This document shows positions 45,701-55,308 of a stretch of 64,000 nucleotides of DNA, one piece after another. The stretch is taken from assembly GCF_022012415.1 (NCBI RefSeq), contig NZ_JAKLTR010000015.1, positions 163,355 through 227,354 of the forward strand, given 5' to 3'. Both the position numbers and the translations under genes were made by a program. The notes under the pieces were generated by a model. The model was not told where the DNA came from and searched no databases. It saw only the letters and a list, made by a program, of their open reading frames with translations. This DNA is from Terrimonas ginsenosidimutans. GTDB lineage: Bacteria > Bacteroidota > Bacteroidia > Chitinophagales > Chitinophagaceae. The stretch's first letter is position 1; every line of letters begins with the position of its first letter.

Positions 45701-48700
45701 GAAGGCATCTGGCAGGTTAGAAACTGTCCAGCTAAGGATATCACCTGCATTCTGATCTGAACCAGAGAGGTTGATAGAAAGACTCTGACCTTCCTGTACG
45801 CTTTGACTTGCAATCGCAGCGATCACTGGTGTATAGTTATCATTCACCGTAAGAGTGAATGCTGTAGACACCTGACCATTTGAAGCATCAGTAGCAATAA
45901 CAGTGATGTTGTTGAACACACCTTCAGTTCCGGCTGGATTGAAGGTAATTGTACCTACGCCACTTGCAGTTTGCTGAAGAGTAGCGAAGGCCGGTGCATT
46001 CTGCAGGCTCAGTGTTACATATCCCGCATCGGAATCCGTTGCAGAGATATTCACTGTAGCCGAAGACAGTTTATGCATATTCTGGTTTTCGATAGAAGTG
46101 ATCAGCGGAAGATTGTTACCCGTTTTAGCACTGTCTTCAGTACCAAAAGCTGAGTTACCTGCCACACCTGTAGCTCTCACTTTATAATAGTAGATAGAGC
46201 TTGCAAACAGACCTTCGTCAGTATACGAATTGGTATTCGCACCCACGGTTGTCAGCAGGATGTAGTTAGTATTGTCGTTTACAGATCTGTAAACCTGGTA
46301 ACCTGTTTCATTCGTTGCCACATCATTCCATGTCAGCTGAACTGTGCTTGGAGTATTACCCGCAGCGATCAGACCAGTTGGAACAGAAGGAATAGCAGGA
46401 GCAACAAGCGTCGTTGCCCATGATCCTGGCAATTGACCACCTGAATAGATAGTAGTCACATCTGCCTGGCTCAGCGCTTTGCTATAGATCTCGAAATCAT
46501 CCAGCAGACCGCTATAGTTTGCCATGCCAAAAAGGATGTTGAATGCGTTCGTACTGTTGTTCGCACCGATCCTTGAACCATTTGATGTGCTGCCTACGCT
46601 CGTAAACGGCAGGTTGGTAACAGAATTAGGCTGTAATACACCATTAATATACAGTCTCAATGTATTGGTACTGTATACCAGGGCGATGTGATTCCATGCA
46701 GTATTGTTATAAGTACTTGCAAACTCACGACGTGTATTGCCACTCGCAACACCAGCGATCAGTGTATTTGAGTTCAGTCTTAAGCCAAGGCCATCATCAC
46801 TACCTCCAAGGTCCAGGATGATGCGGTTGCCTGTATTGTTGGCAGACTTCATCCAGAATGATACAGACTTCGCAGAGAACGCAGTCTGCTGGAAGCTTCC
46901 CGAAGTTGGAAGAGTAACATATTGAGATGTTCCATTGAAGTTCACCGCATGTGTACCCTCTTTTTTCTCAGAAGCATTGAACGTTGGCGTTCCTGTAGCA
47001 GTCAGTGTTCTTCCATTACCGCTTGCATCAGTATAGTTATTATTGAATAACCATGTTGCATCAGTAGATGAAAGATTATCCACCAGAGCAGATTCACCGA
47101 ATTGACCGATAGATCTGATCTCATAATAATAAGTAGTAGCAGGAGCCAGGTTCACACTGTCCACAAATGAAGTAGTGTTAGAACCAGTGCTGCCTACGAT
47201 CACGAATCCGGTGCTGGCATTAGTAGATCTCCAGAGCTCGAATCCTGTTTCGTTATTGCTGTTGTCAGTCCATGTCAAACCGATCTTGTTGTGCGCAGTC
47301 GCAGTAGCAAGCAGGTTAGATGGAGCTGCAGGAGCAGATCCGTTATTAGTAGGTGCATCAGTGAACGCAGATGCAGGGATCGTAGCATAAGAGTTACTTC
47401 CTCTTCTCCATGATACGGTCATAGCTTCTCCGCCACCCTGTTCGTAGAACGTGATAGCGATCGGATAAACACCTACCGCCAATGTGATATTAGCAGAAGT
47501 TGCATCCTGTGCACCGTGCAATCCATCATTGTTTACCAGCGGAGTCGCTGAGAAACTATATGGAGAAGAAGTACCATTTAATGTACCCAGGTAAAGACGG
47601 CTACCGTCATCTGAATTCGTACGGAAGTTATAAGTACCTGCAACAGTTACGTTCAGGAAACCTTCCCAAAGGAATGCGAAATTGTCATCCTGTACTCTTG
47701 GAGTAAGAGCAACATTCGCCATAACACCTGTAGCAACAGGAGTCAGTGTGCTGAAATCAGGCAGTTGCGGCCAGTCTCCCGTGTAAGTATAATGCTTATA
47801 AGCAAGACCATTCAGGATCGGCTGACCAGACACCTGGTTGCTGAACGGAGAAATGTTTCCGGCTTCGTCTTTCGCAACAACTTTGAAAGTGTAAGAAACA
47901 CCTCTTTCAAGACCCTGTACATTAAATGTAGTAGCAGTTGTTGTTGAATAAGAACGCTGGCCATTCACATAAATATCATAGCGTACAACACCCACATCAT
48001 CTGTAGATGGTGACCATGAAAGCGCGATAGAAGAACGGCTGCTTGACGTGATCACCAGATTACCCGGAGCTGTTGGCGCCTGAGAATCAGTATCCGTTGT
48101 ATTAGTTGCTTCGTTGGAAGCAGCTGAAGCAGCTGAAGCATTGATCGCCCTTACTTTATAATAATACCTGGTATTAGATTTCAGACCAGTTATTGTATAA
48201 GTAGTGCTGTTAGCAGGAAGAATAGCGATCAGTTTATAACCTGTACCAGACTGAAGAGATTGATAAACCTCATATCCGGTCTCATTATACTGAGGCGCAG
48301 GATTATCTACCCAATCAAGTTTCAGTGAAGTTTTAGAAACAGTCGAAGCTGTCAGGTTAACCGCAGCGCTCGGTTTGTTTGCGCCGTTAGCATTAACTAC
48401 AGTAAATGGAGCAGAGAAGCTGCTGGAGCAACCATACAGCTCAGTTACTCTGGCGATGTAGTCACCAGGAGTGTTCGTTTTAAGAGTATTGGTTGTGCTC
48501 AAAGTAGAAGCATTACCAACACGCTGCCATACATAAGACTGATAGCCAGCTGGTAATTTCAGCACCACGCTGTCATTATGAAGTGCAGGGATCACATTTG
48601 TCCAACCTGTCTCTACAGTAATGTTCGGAGTAACCGTAGCAGCTTTGATCTTGATCTCAACCGGTACGCGTGACCAGTCTGACCAGATAGATCCTTTACG

Positions 48701-49723
48701 AACACGGGCTGTATAAACACCCGTTGTAGTAGCCTGAATAGAGTTACCGGTACCTGCAATTGCATTACCGTCTTTTCTCCACTCATATTGATCATATCCC
48801 GGAGGAACACCGATCGTTACATTGATAGGGTCTCCCAGGCAAAATTCAGTTCTGCCAAACAAAGTCCATGGATTAGATGCATAAGCTCTGTTCAGTGTAG
48901 GGAAGAAATCAGATTCACCCCATGTATCATTCCAAACACCGTGTCCAAGATTTGGATACAGCTTATAACGCAGGTTACCGCCAGCATTGTTGATGGCTGT
49001 AACTACCTGCTCAGCAGTATTAGGGTGTGGTGAACCATCAAGACCGCCCTGGAAATACCAGACCGGAGTAAACTTATAAGTATTAACGAAATCACGGTAT
49101 GCGATACCAACACCCGCCATCGGAAGACAGGAAGAAATTACCGATGGGTGCTTGATCATCATATCCCATGACGCATATCCACCCGCAGACAACCCGTTAA
49201 CGGAGATCTGGAATGGACTCAGCTTGTTATTATTTACCATGTACGCGGCAATCTCTGCTGCAATATCGAACTGACCAGGTCCCCAGCCACCCTGGCTCTG
49301 CAACGCAAGAACGAAGCCATCAAAGCTTCCGTCATCAACCCTGTTCTTGAAGGTCTCACCACCATGATAAAGAGAATACTCGTTATCATATGGAGTGCCT
49401 GTTTCTCCAAGACCATGGAAGAAGATCAGCATCGGGTAACGTTTGTTGTCAACCGCTGTGTGATTATAAGTTTTGGGGAACTTCAGACGGAACTGTACTC
49501 CTTTGTAGATATACGCTTTGTAGGAGTCAGTGTTCCAGTTCAGACGTTTTGTTCTTACCCACTTGCCTATCTGACCATAGGCAGGTTCGGTAGGAGGAGT
49601 TGCCGAGTTGTATGTAATCACAGGATCGCTGGGATCAAGGACACTCTGGGCACCGGCCTCTTGTTGCAAGAACAATCCTGATACTAAAAGCAGCAGGAGA
49701 ATTAGTCGGGTAACATTGTGCAT
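42707..49723 (-). CDS. Giant secreted esterase/adhesin with T9SS sorting domain
   Basis: A 2338-residue exported protein. Order: signal peptide (1-25); alpha/beta-hydrolase (about 50-285) with Ser179 in NGLSAGGYAS, likely Asp229 and His261; Ig-like segments; fibronectin type III domains (for example about 450-545 and 550-640); a PA14-like domain (about 640-790: YKHYTYTGDWPQLPDF, RTNSDDGSRLYL); FN3; a LamG domain (about 880-1080); FN3 and cadherin-like domains; three copies of a roughly 175-residue module with the phrase PWNN (about 1394-1564, 1757-1932, 2028-2204) alternating with FN3 or cadherin-like parts; a linker; and a T9SS C-terminal domain with AYPNPFDQNF ending LRVIKR. It has the same N-terminal hydrolase layout as the PKD giant at 9444. 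Likely a cell-surface or secreted enzyme that binds glycans; substrate unknown. Confidence 0.9.
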   Translation of the reverse strand: MHNVTRLILLLLLVSGLFLQQEAGAQSVLDPSDPVITYNSATPPTEPAYGQIGKWVRTKRLNWNTDSYKAYIYKGVQFRLKFPKTYNHTAVDNKRYPMLIFFHGLGETGTPYDNEYSLYHGGETFKNRVDDGSFDGFVLALQSQGGWGPGQFDIAAEIAAYMVNNNKLSPFQISVNGLSAGGYASWDMMIKHPSVISSCLPMAGVGIAYRDFVNTYKFTPVWYFQGGLDGSPHPNTAEQVVTAINNAGGNLRYKLYPNLGHGVWNDTWGESDFFPTLNRAYASNPWTLFGRTEFCLGDPINVTIGVPPGYDQYEWRKDGNAIAGTGNSIQATTTGVYTARVRKGSIWSDWSRVPVEIKIKAATVTPNITVETGWTNVIPALHNDSVVLKLPAGYQSYVWQRVGNASTLSTTNTLKTNTPGDYIARVTELYGCSSSFSAPFTVVNANGANKPSAAVNLTASTVSKTSLKLDWVDNPAPQYNETGYEVYQSLQSGTGYKLIAILPANSTTYTITGLKSNTRYYYKVRAINASAASAASNEATNTTDTDSQAPTAPGNLVITSSSRSSIALSWSPSTDDVGVVRYDIYVNGQRSYSTTTATTFNVQGLERGVSYTFKVVAKDEAGNISPFSNQVSGQPILNGLAYKHYTYTGDWPQLPDFSTLTPVATGVMANVALTPRVQDDNFAFLWEGFLNVTVAGTYNFRTNSDDGSRLYLGTLNGTSSPYSFSATPLVNNDGLHGAQDATSANITLAVGVYPIAITFYEQGGGEAMTVSWRRGSNSYATIPASAFTDAPTNNGSAPAAPSNLLATATAHNKIGLTWTDNSNNETGFELWRSTNASTGFVIVGSTGSNTTSFVDSVNLAPATTYYYEIRSIGQFGESALVDNLSSTDATWLFNNNYTDASGNGRTLTATGTPTFNASEKKEGTHAVNFNGTSQYVTLPTSGSFQQTAFSAKSVSFWMKSANNTGNRIILDLGGSDDGLGLRLNSNTLIAGVASGNTRREFASTYNNTAWNHIALVYSTNTLRLYINGVLQPNSVTNLPFTSVGSTSNGSRIGANNSTNAFNILFGMANYSGLLDDFEIYSKALSQADVTTIYSGGQLPGSWATTLVAPAIPSVPTGLIAAGNTPSTVQLTWNDVATNETGYQVYRSVNDNTNYILLTTVGANTNSYTDEGLFASSIYYYKVRATGVAGNSAFGTEDSAKTGNNLPLITSIENQNMHKLSSATVNISATDSDAGYVTLSLQNAPAFATLQQTASGVGTITFNPAGTEGVFNNITVIATDASNGQVSTAFTLTVNDNYTPVIAAIASQSVQEGQSLSINLSGSDQNAGDILSWTVSNLPDAFTVTPGANGSATLLLQPGYAASGTYDVLVKLTDGNGGVGTRTFSLTVADKDPNKKIYVRAKANNEAGAPWNNFAGPLTNNLKDENNVTTPVSVSFAPNWWWSTFTEGVNTGNNSGVYNDAVLQDYYFFGIFGGPETVDVTVGGLDPAKKYNLTFFSSTTWSGAPNNGTTTFKVGAETVSLAVQANTTNTASINSLTPASNGTLLFQMGKAPGAPAGFLNSLVITEVFDDATAPAAPKFLAATFETGQGVKLNWTDVAYNEASYEVYRSQNPAGPFTLIGSASVNATGYTDGTVAGGLTYYYQVRSANTYGNSAYAGPVSVATENILPLITSINNVVLKNNQSTVVNVVATDDVSDLVTLTVTGLPSFATFVDNGNKTGTITIAPNAGSVGVFEGVVVKATDNSGGTDTKTFSITVVENNVSSVLLNFSDGQNLPGKPWNNWITPPYSGYVMSNLLNDENANSGISFTLTDSWGWWANTGNRPNNGTEIYPSGVTRKSIFFEDANNHRMTISGLNPAKKYNFVFFNSHDNGDNTVTNFAINSQTVTLNASYNSNKTVQINGIVPPANGQVVINVTKGAGARFGMLSSLIIQSYEPAQVSVLNPSDLRVIDQKRTSITLQWQDRADNETAYEIWRANAGASNYSLVATVAANSTSYTNTGLPANTSYSYIVRAKNGTVNSAYSSPARGTTYQAIVNINFNTAAYAAPAPWNNLNSLPMVGMSWNNFVDEAGTPTSIGMVETGYWDGLYGAGMTTGNNSGPVPDKVMVESYGVFAGRTSDVKITGLNLSKSYDLTIFGSAIQGTIDATGAFTVNGKTVYMNAANNKLGTVTMYGVRPDENGEVLLSVAAYQTSELGLLGSLTIKGYDEPTGSVPQPPSSARGGDLITADDNAVQDKGTVAAPASTPKVDAEVVAKNTVGAYPNPFDQNFSLLIKAVASDKVDVEIFDVSGARLITNRNLAVSGGTNNILVPQAQQLKAGMYVVVVRYASSKEQQTLRVIKR

Positions 49724-50066
49724 GGTACGTGCTTAATTGTTATTAAAAACTTTACTATTGTTCAATATATATAGGCATGAGGAAACGACTTCCCTCACAG
49801 GTCTATTCGAATACGTCGAGAATCGATCACTTCAACACAATAGTTATATCAAAGGAAAAAGGAGCACACAAACACTACATGCAACAGCTCTTCGCTAGAT
49901 GCGTGTATAAAACACACAGTAGGAAATTCAATAGAAATGGAAGTTGGTGGTTATTACTAGGAGATTAAAATTGGCTTTAGCCGATAGGATGCACAAAGAA
50001 AGATATTTTTTTCGGTGTTTTCAACTTTTTTAGGGGTTTTTTCACCCCCTCAAATAGATGACGTAG
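49724..50066. other. Spacer upstream of the T9SS giant
   Basis: 343 bp. A/T-rich sequence just upstream of the giant (minus strand CTATATATATTGAAC at about 49765) may include its promoter. A run of T residues and TTTTTAGGGG-type sequence near 50010-50050 follows the stop of the GT4 gene at 50067 poorly, and no clear terminator hairpin was found. No gene is seen. Confidence 0.4.
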
Positions 50067-51239
50067 TTATACGGTTTCATTTGCCCGCAGCCGGTCAGCC
50101 TTACGCGCATCCCTGATAACATTGCGGTAATAATCCTCGATCCTTCTTGTCATCAGTTGCGCATCATAAGTTGATGTCACTGTATTAATAGCTTGATTTC
50201 CAATATTGGTCAACAGCTGTTCATCCTTGATCAACCTGATCAACGCTTCGGATAACAGGTTTACATTACCCGCTTCCTGAACCATCAATCCATTTTTTTC
50301 GTGCGAAACGATCTCTCTGGAGCCGTCAACATTTGTCACAACAACGGCTTTTCCCATCGCCATCGCTTCAAGTAAACCGATAGGTAATCCCTCCCAGAGA
50401 GACGGCAGAACAAAAATATCAGACGCAGCAAGCACTGCCGGCACGTCCTGGCGGAACGGGTGGAAATGGATCCGCTCCTTCTCCGGCCATGGCGCCGTAA
50501 GCTTTAATGCTTCTTCACGCTGATCCCCTTCGCCTACCATCAGCAGGTGGACATGAGGAAAGGAAGACGACAACTGGTGAAATGCATTCAGCAAAACCAA
50601 TGGTTGCTTATGCTCTGTAAACCGCGCAATGAATGTGATCAGTAAACTGTCCGCCGGAATGCCTAATTCTGCCCTGATATCAGGAAATGAATTCGACGGG
50701 TTGAACTTCTGCAGATCGATCCCATTGTTAACAACAACCGATTTGAAATTCTTCAATACTGCCCGGCCGGATTCCTGGTTGGATGCCGCCACCGAAATAT
50801 TCAATGACGACTTATTCACCAGGTACTGTTCGCCCGCAGTGCGCAGTTTTCTGACAATAGTATTTTGATCAGGGTGGAATGACCACCCGTGAATGGTGTA
50901 GATAAGGGGCGTTCCTGTTTTCCGCGCCGGCACAATCGTATTGCTCGCAGCTCGCGTGCCATGCGCATGTATCAACCGGATATCTTCATCAACCAGCATC
51001 TTTTTCACCTGCCCCCACTTTGTAAAATCAAATGGTTTTTCGGTATAAATTATATGTGTAGGTATCCCGATCTCTCTCAAACGGTCTACCATCGGTCCTT
51101 CCGTAAACGAAAGCACAACAGGATCGAATACTGAACGGTCAATATTCTCCATCAAACTCAGTAAATGAGATTCCCCTCCGCCTATCTTTCCCTGGCGGAT
51201 ACACTCAAGTATCCTGATTTTCCCCTGTGCGTTTGTCAT
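50067..51239 (-). CDS. GT4-type glycosyltransferase
   Basis: A GT-B transferase of about 390 residues. The N-terminus KIRILECIRQGKIGGGESHLLSLM has the glycine-rich acceptor loop; the C-terminal domain has FIARFTEHKQP and PSLWEGLPIGLLEAMAMGKAVVVTNVDGSREIV with the E-x7-E motif. I chose ATG 51239 (MTNAQGK), 13 bp after the asparagine synthase stop; a longer frame to 51278 would overlap that gene. It is the last gene of the minus-strand priming operon. Sugar specificity is unknown. Confidence 0.88.
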   Translation of the reverse strand: MTNAQGKIRILECIRQGKIGGGESHLLSLMENIDRSVFDPVVLSFTEGPMVDRLREIGIPTHIIYTEKPFDFTKWGQVKKMLVDEDIRLIHAHGTRAASNTIVPARKTGTPLIYTIHGWSFHPDQNTIVRKLRTAGEQYLVNKSSLNISVAASNQESGRAVLKNFKSVVVNNGIDLQKFNPSNSFPDIRAELGIPADSLLITFIARFTEHKQPLVLLNAFHQLSSSFPHVHLLMVGEGDQREEALKLTAPWPEKERIHFHPFRQDVPAVLAASDIFVLPSLWEGLPIGLLEAMAMGKAVVVTNVDGSREIVSHEKNGLMVQEAGNVNLLSEALIRLIKDEQLLTNIGNQAINTVTSTYDAQLMTRRIEDYYRNVIRDARKADRLRANETV

Positions 51240-51252
51240 GCTGAATAAATAC

Positions 51253-53157
51253 TTACAATTTTTGGATCCACCTGTCATACCACAGCTGGAAAACGAGCAA
51301 TTGCCATAATTTCTGGTAATTCACCCTTTTGCCCGCGAGATAATCTTCCCGCAAAGCAATGATCGGCGCAGGATTGAACACCCCTGTTTTTGCCAGATTG
51401 GTCTCACTGAGGTAATAACGCAGTTGCTCCTTCAATTCATCGCGGAACCAGATCATCAGCGGAGCAATAAATGGACGCTTTGGACGCTCCATCAATTCCT
51501 TCGGAATATATTTGTGAACGATCTCTTTCAACAGCCATTTGTTTACACCATTCCTGATCTTGAAATTTGAAGGCAACTGCGCCAGGTACTCGATCAGCTT
51601 ATGATCAAGCATCGGCTCACGGCCTTCAAGACCTACGGACATGGTCGCCCTGTCAACTTTCACCAGATTGTTATCAACCAGGAAAGTCTTATAGTCAATT
51701 GCAAGGAGACGATTCGTCACACCATCATTCTTCAACACCTTGTCTCCCTCTTCAAAAAAAGTATGATACCTGTCAAATGATTTCCCCAGGAAAGACTCCA
51801 CCTCACGTTCCGGAATATACTGGCTGATATACTTAACAGCCTGTACAGGATCCTGGCTTTTCCAGATCAGCTTCATCTTCTCATACCGCGTCGTGAAGTT
51901 GTACTGCTTGTTAAAATAAGGAATATACTCCGGGTTGATCAGGGACATCGACGTACTCAGTATCTTCTGCACAGCCGAAGGCATTCCGGTTGTATATTTT
52001 TCTGCCTGTGAAAATTTCCCATATCCACCAAAGATCTCATCACCGCCATCCGCACTTAACGCAACTTTTACCTGCTGACGGGCAAGCTTGCTCACCAGTA
52101 CCGTCGGCACAGTGGAGTTATCGGAAAACGGCTCATCATAGATCTCCGGCAATAACGGCAGCACTTCTCCTGCTTCTTTTGCAGTCAGGTACCACTCTGT
52201 ATGATCCGTACCCAGGTAATTGGCGATCTTTTTCGCCTCCGGCGCTTCATTGAACTCGTTCTCGTTAAACCCGATCGTAAAGGTTTTCAGTTTATCCGTA
52301 CGGCCAGCCTGAAGAAGTGCCGCCACACTTGAACTGTCATACCCACCACTCAGGAACACTCCCACCGGCACATCGGCAACCATCCGGTATTCGTATGCCT
52401 TTTTCATCAGGTCATGCGTTTGTTCGATCGCTTCATTATCCGAAACATTCAGCTTCGGTTTATTATAATGATCGAATACATCCCAGTACTTATCGGTCTT
52501 CAGTTCTTTCGATTTCAGTTTAATCGTAAGAATATGCCCGGGCACGAGTTTATACGTGTCATAAAAGATCGTGCTTGGCGCGGGGATATAGCTGAACTGG
52601 AGATATAGCGCAAGACTGTTGACGTCAATATTCTTTTTGAAGGAAGGGTGCTGATAAAGTGATTTCAACTCAGATCCGAACAGCAAAGAAGAACCATCCC
52701 AGAAATAATAGAGCGGTTTAACTCCCGCCCTGTCACGGATCAGGTAGATCTCCTCTTTTGATACATCATAAAGAGCGATCGCGAACATACCGGTGAATTT
52801 CTGGATCACATCCAGACCCCAGCAATCATAACCTTTGAGGATCACCTCTGTATCAGACCATGATTTAAATGTGTATCCTTTTTCTTCAAGCTCCTTGCGG
52901 ATCTCTTTGAAATTGTAGATCTCTCCGTTGAAGTTGACAATAAGATTTTCACCGAAATGCATCGGCTGGTGACCAAGAGGGGAAAGATCGAGGATCGAAA
53001 GACGACGCTGTCCGAATCCCACCAATGCCGAAGCATGTTCATACACCTCATATCCAGCATCATCGGGACCACGGTGAGTAACCGCATCCGTCATACGCTT
53101 CAGCGTTTCGCTGGTGGTGTCTTTTCTGAAATCAACAAAGCCGGCAATGCCACACAT
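51253..53157 (-). CDS. asnB: Asparagine synthase (glutamine-hydrolysing)-like amidotransferase
   Basis: A 634-residue class II glutamine amidotransferase. It starts MCGIAGF with Cys2 as the N-terminal nucleophile, followed by RGPDDAGYE and FNGEIYNF of the glutaminase domain, then the synthetase P-loop FLSGGYDSSSVAALL (about residue 265) and LSADGGDEIFGGY. Inside a glycan operon such AsnB homologues often amidate a uronic acid or another carboxyl group instead of making free asparagine, so the sugar role is likely but not shown. It lies between the GT2 and GT4 genes with gaps of 6 and 13 bp. Confidence 0.9.
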   Translation of the reverse strand: MCGIAGFVDFRKDTTSETLKRMTDAVTHRGPDDAGYEVYEHASALVGFGQRRLSILDLSPLGHQPMHFGENLIVNFNGEIYNFKEIRKELEEKGYTFKSWSDTEVILKGYDCWGLDVIQKFTGMFAIALYDVSKEEIYLIRDRAGVKPLYYFWDGSSLLFGSELKSLYQHPSFKKNIDVNSLALYLQFSYIPAPSTIFYDTYKLVPGHILTIKLKSKELKTDKYWDVFDHYNKPKLNVSDNEAIEQTHDLMKKAYEYRMVADVPVGVFLSGGYDSSSVAALLQAGRTDKLKTFTIGFNENEFNEAPEAKKIANYLGTDHTEWYLTAKEAGEVLPLLPEIYDEPFSDNSTVPTVLVSKLARQQVKVALSADGGDEIFGGYGKFSQAEKYTTGMPSAVQKILSTSMSLINPEYIPYFNKQYNFTTRYEKMKLIWKSQDPVQAVKYISQYIPEREVESFLGKSFDRYHTFFEEGDKVLKNDGVTNRLLAIDYKTFLVDNNLVKVDRATMSVGLEGREPMLDHKLIEYLAQLPSNFKIRNGVNKWLLKEIVHKYIPKELMERPKRPFIAPLMIWFRDELKEQLRYYLSETNLAKTGVFNPAPIIALREDYLAGKRVNYQKLWQLLVFQLWYDRWIQKL

Positions 53158-53163
53158 AGGTAA

Positions 53164-54069
53164 TTAGTTAAAAGTGATCTTTTTGTTGAAATGCCACATT
53201 ATTCCCCGCCAAAATGATCTAAGATGTTGACGTTGCCCCTTGTATAAAAAAGTGAGCGTATTCTTGGGTATGGTAAAACAGGTAAAATAAGCCAGGAAAA
53301 CAGACCTTTTCAGCAGCGGCCGGTTACGGCGCATGAACAGGATCCTGTTACGGGTCAGATAAAAAGTCTTCAACGGACTTTCTTTGCCGGTAGTGATTGA
53401 TTCTTTGTGATAGATCAGTGAACCCGGCTGGTAATATATCTTGTATCCGTGCCGCTTCACATTCTCCGACCAGTCAAATTCCTCATAATAGAGGAAAAAC
53501 TCTTCCGGCATCAGTCCAACCTTTTCTGTCACCGCCCTGGGGATCATCATTCCCCCGCCGTGCACATAGTTGGTCACCGTTATATTATTATACTGGCCAT
53601 TATCCTTCTCTTTGCAACCTACCATGCCATTACGCCCGGTAAGATCGCTAACAGCATGATATCCAGCATATTCAATTGTTCCTTTATCATAAAAGTAGTG
53701 GAATTTCGGACTCGCCATTCCAGCATCGGGATATTGCTCGAAGATCTCGAGAAGGCCCTCAATGAGTCCGGGAGTGAACTCTGTATCATTGTTTACAATG
53801 AAGAAGAAACTTCCTTTGGCAGCTTTTAATCCAACATTATTTCCGGCTGAAAAACCCAGGTTCCGGGCATTCCGGATCACATTCACCGATGGGTAAGCCT
53901 GTTTGAAGGCATTGGTGGGATCCTCACGGGAATCATTGTCTACAACAATGACTTCCAGATTCTTATAGGTACTCTGCTCCTGTATGGACCGAAGGAATTC
54001 ACAGGTTACTTCGGTGGTATTCCAGTTCAATGTAATAATAGAAACCAAAGGAGACGAATCCTTTAACAT
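53164..54069 (-). CDS. GT2 glycosyltransferase, rhamnosyltransferase-like
   Basis: A 301-residue GT-A transferase like WbbL-type rhamnosyltransferases. It shows VSIITLNWNTTEVT, VVDNDSRED, LGFSAGNNVGLK, FIVNNDTEF in the Asp-x-Asp place, HGGGMMIPR, and EEFFLYYEEFDWSENVKRHGYK. No signal peptide; the C-terminal RNRILFMRRNR region may contact the membrane. It probably adds the second or a later sugar after the priming step made by the gene upstream. Confidence 0.88.
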   Translation of the reverse strand: MLKDSSPLVSIITLNWNTTEVTCEFLRSIQEQSTYKNLEVIVVDNDSREDPTNAFKQAYPSVNVIRNARNLGFSAGNNVGLKAAKGSFFFIVNNDTEFTPGLIEGLLEIFEQYPDAGMASPKFHYFYDKGTIEYAGYHAVSDLTGRNGMVGCKEKDNGQYNNITVTNYVHGGGMMIPRAVTEKVGLMPEEFFLYYEEFDWSENVKRHGYKIYYQPGSLIYHKESITTGKESPLKTFYLTRNRILFMRRNRPLLKRSVFLAYFTCFTIPKNTLTFLYKGQRQHLRSFWRGIMWHFNKKITFN

Positions 54070-54143
54070 TCAAGGCAGATTTAAGATAAGGGTAAAGATA
54101 CTGCACAGCATTCAGGGGTGCAAGTGCACCCCCATGCTTTCTT

Positions 54144-55283
54144 TTATACATTGCTTTTTTGGAAGAGAACAGTCGGAGTCTTTGCCATGATCCAGAGATC
54201 ATAGGCTACGTTTGCTTTGCGGGCATAAGAGATATCAAGGCTGATCCTTTCTTCTGCGGACATATCGTCCTTGCCTCTTTTTTTGATCTGCCACAGTCCG
54301 GTGATACCTGCAGGAGCCATAAATCTTTCTGCCGAATCATTGGTTGTCAGCGTTGCAGCTTCATACAATGGTAAAGGCCTGTTTCCAACCAGGGACATAT
54401 CACCTTTCAGTACGTTGAACAACTGAGGGATCTCGTCGAGGCTGGAGTTCCTGAGGAATTTCCCAACCTTTGTAATCCTCGGATCATTGTTGATTTTCAA
54501 GAACATAGCGCTTCCACCCACGGAAGTGTACTGGTTCAGGTGCGCCAGTTGATCGATCTTTTTGTCGGCATCAACCACCATTGTTCTGAACTTGTAGAAC
54601 TTGAACACTTTAAACCCTCTGCCCGCTCTGTTGGATGTGTAAAATACCGGTCCGCGGGATTCCATTCTGATCACAAAGGCAACCATCAGGAACAAAGGAA
54701 GCAACATCAAAATAATCAGGGAGGCCAGTACAACGTCGATAACCCTTTTGATAATAGAGGTCTTCCTTTGTACCGGACCATTATTCTCCATCAGGCCATT
54801 ATAGCTAACACTCAAGCCCCCCTGGCGGCTTTTCACTCTTTTTAGAAATTGGATTTTGTCTGAATAATTTATTCCGCTCAGTTCGATATCAACAATATCG
54901 TCAACGATATCGGACTGTTTCAAAAATTTGATTTTCGCTGCGTCAAGGTGCTTCTGGTTGTAGATCACCACCATTTTACCCGCCGTCTTTTCTTTGAGAT
55001 AAGCACAGAAACGGGAATAGTCGGTTTTGTTCAGAGGAACGTCTACAAAGACCGCATCAGGAATGTTGCTGCGGGTAAGATCTTCGATCAGGCCTTTTGC
55101 CTGGTCAAAATTCTCCGCAAAAAGACCTTTTTGGAAACAATCAGCGGATTTAAGGCAGTCTTCCTGGAGACCGATGTACAGAAAGGCTAAACCTTTCTTG
55201 TCAGTCAACGCATAACGTTGGCTACCTAAGATCTGCCATTTTCGTCCGGCATCCGCAGTTATCTGGTAAGTTTCAGCTTGCAT
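54144..55283 (-). CDS. Priming sugar transferase fused to a receiver-like domain
   Basis: A 379-residue protein. The C-terminal part (about 175-379) is a bacterial sugar transferase (WcaJ/PglC class): one membrane helix or re-entrant hairpin, then FKVFKFYKFRTM, a central ITKVGKFLRNSSLDEIPQLFNVLKGDMSLVGNRPLP, and GITGLWQIKKRG. It moves a sugar phosphate onto undecaprenyl phosphate and starts repeat-unit synthesis. The N-terminal part (about 35-155) has alternating strands and helices like a response-regulator receiver (DAVFVDVPLNK, KMVVIYN) but lacks the acidic pair and the conserved Lys position is unclear, so it is probably a non-phosphorylated pseudo-receiver. Most family members have several N-terminal membrane helices or none at all; this fusion is unusual. 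The gene upstream is also receiver-like. Confidence 0.88.
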   Translation of the reverse strand: MQAETYQITADAGRKWQILGSQRYALTDKKGLAFLYIGLQEDCLKSADCFQKGLFAENFDQAKGLIEDLTRSNIPDAVFVDVPLNKTDYSRFCAYLKEKTAGKMVVIYNQKHLDAAKIKFLKQSDIVDDIVDIELSGINYSDKIQFLKRVKSRQGGLSVSYNGLMENNGPVQRKTSIIKRVIDVVLASLIILMLLPLFLMVAFVIRMESRGPVFYTSNRAGRGFKVFKFYKFRTMVVDADKKIDQLAHLNQYTSVGGSAMFLKINNDPRITKVGKFLRNSSLDEIPQLFNVLKGDMSLVGNRPLPLYEAATLTTNDSAERFMAPAGITGLWQIKKRGKDDMSAEERISLDISYARKANVAYDLWIMAKTPTVLFQKSNV

Positions 55284-55308
55284 CTCAAAAGGATTAAAAG
55301 GTTTATGG

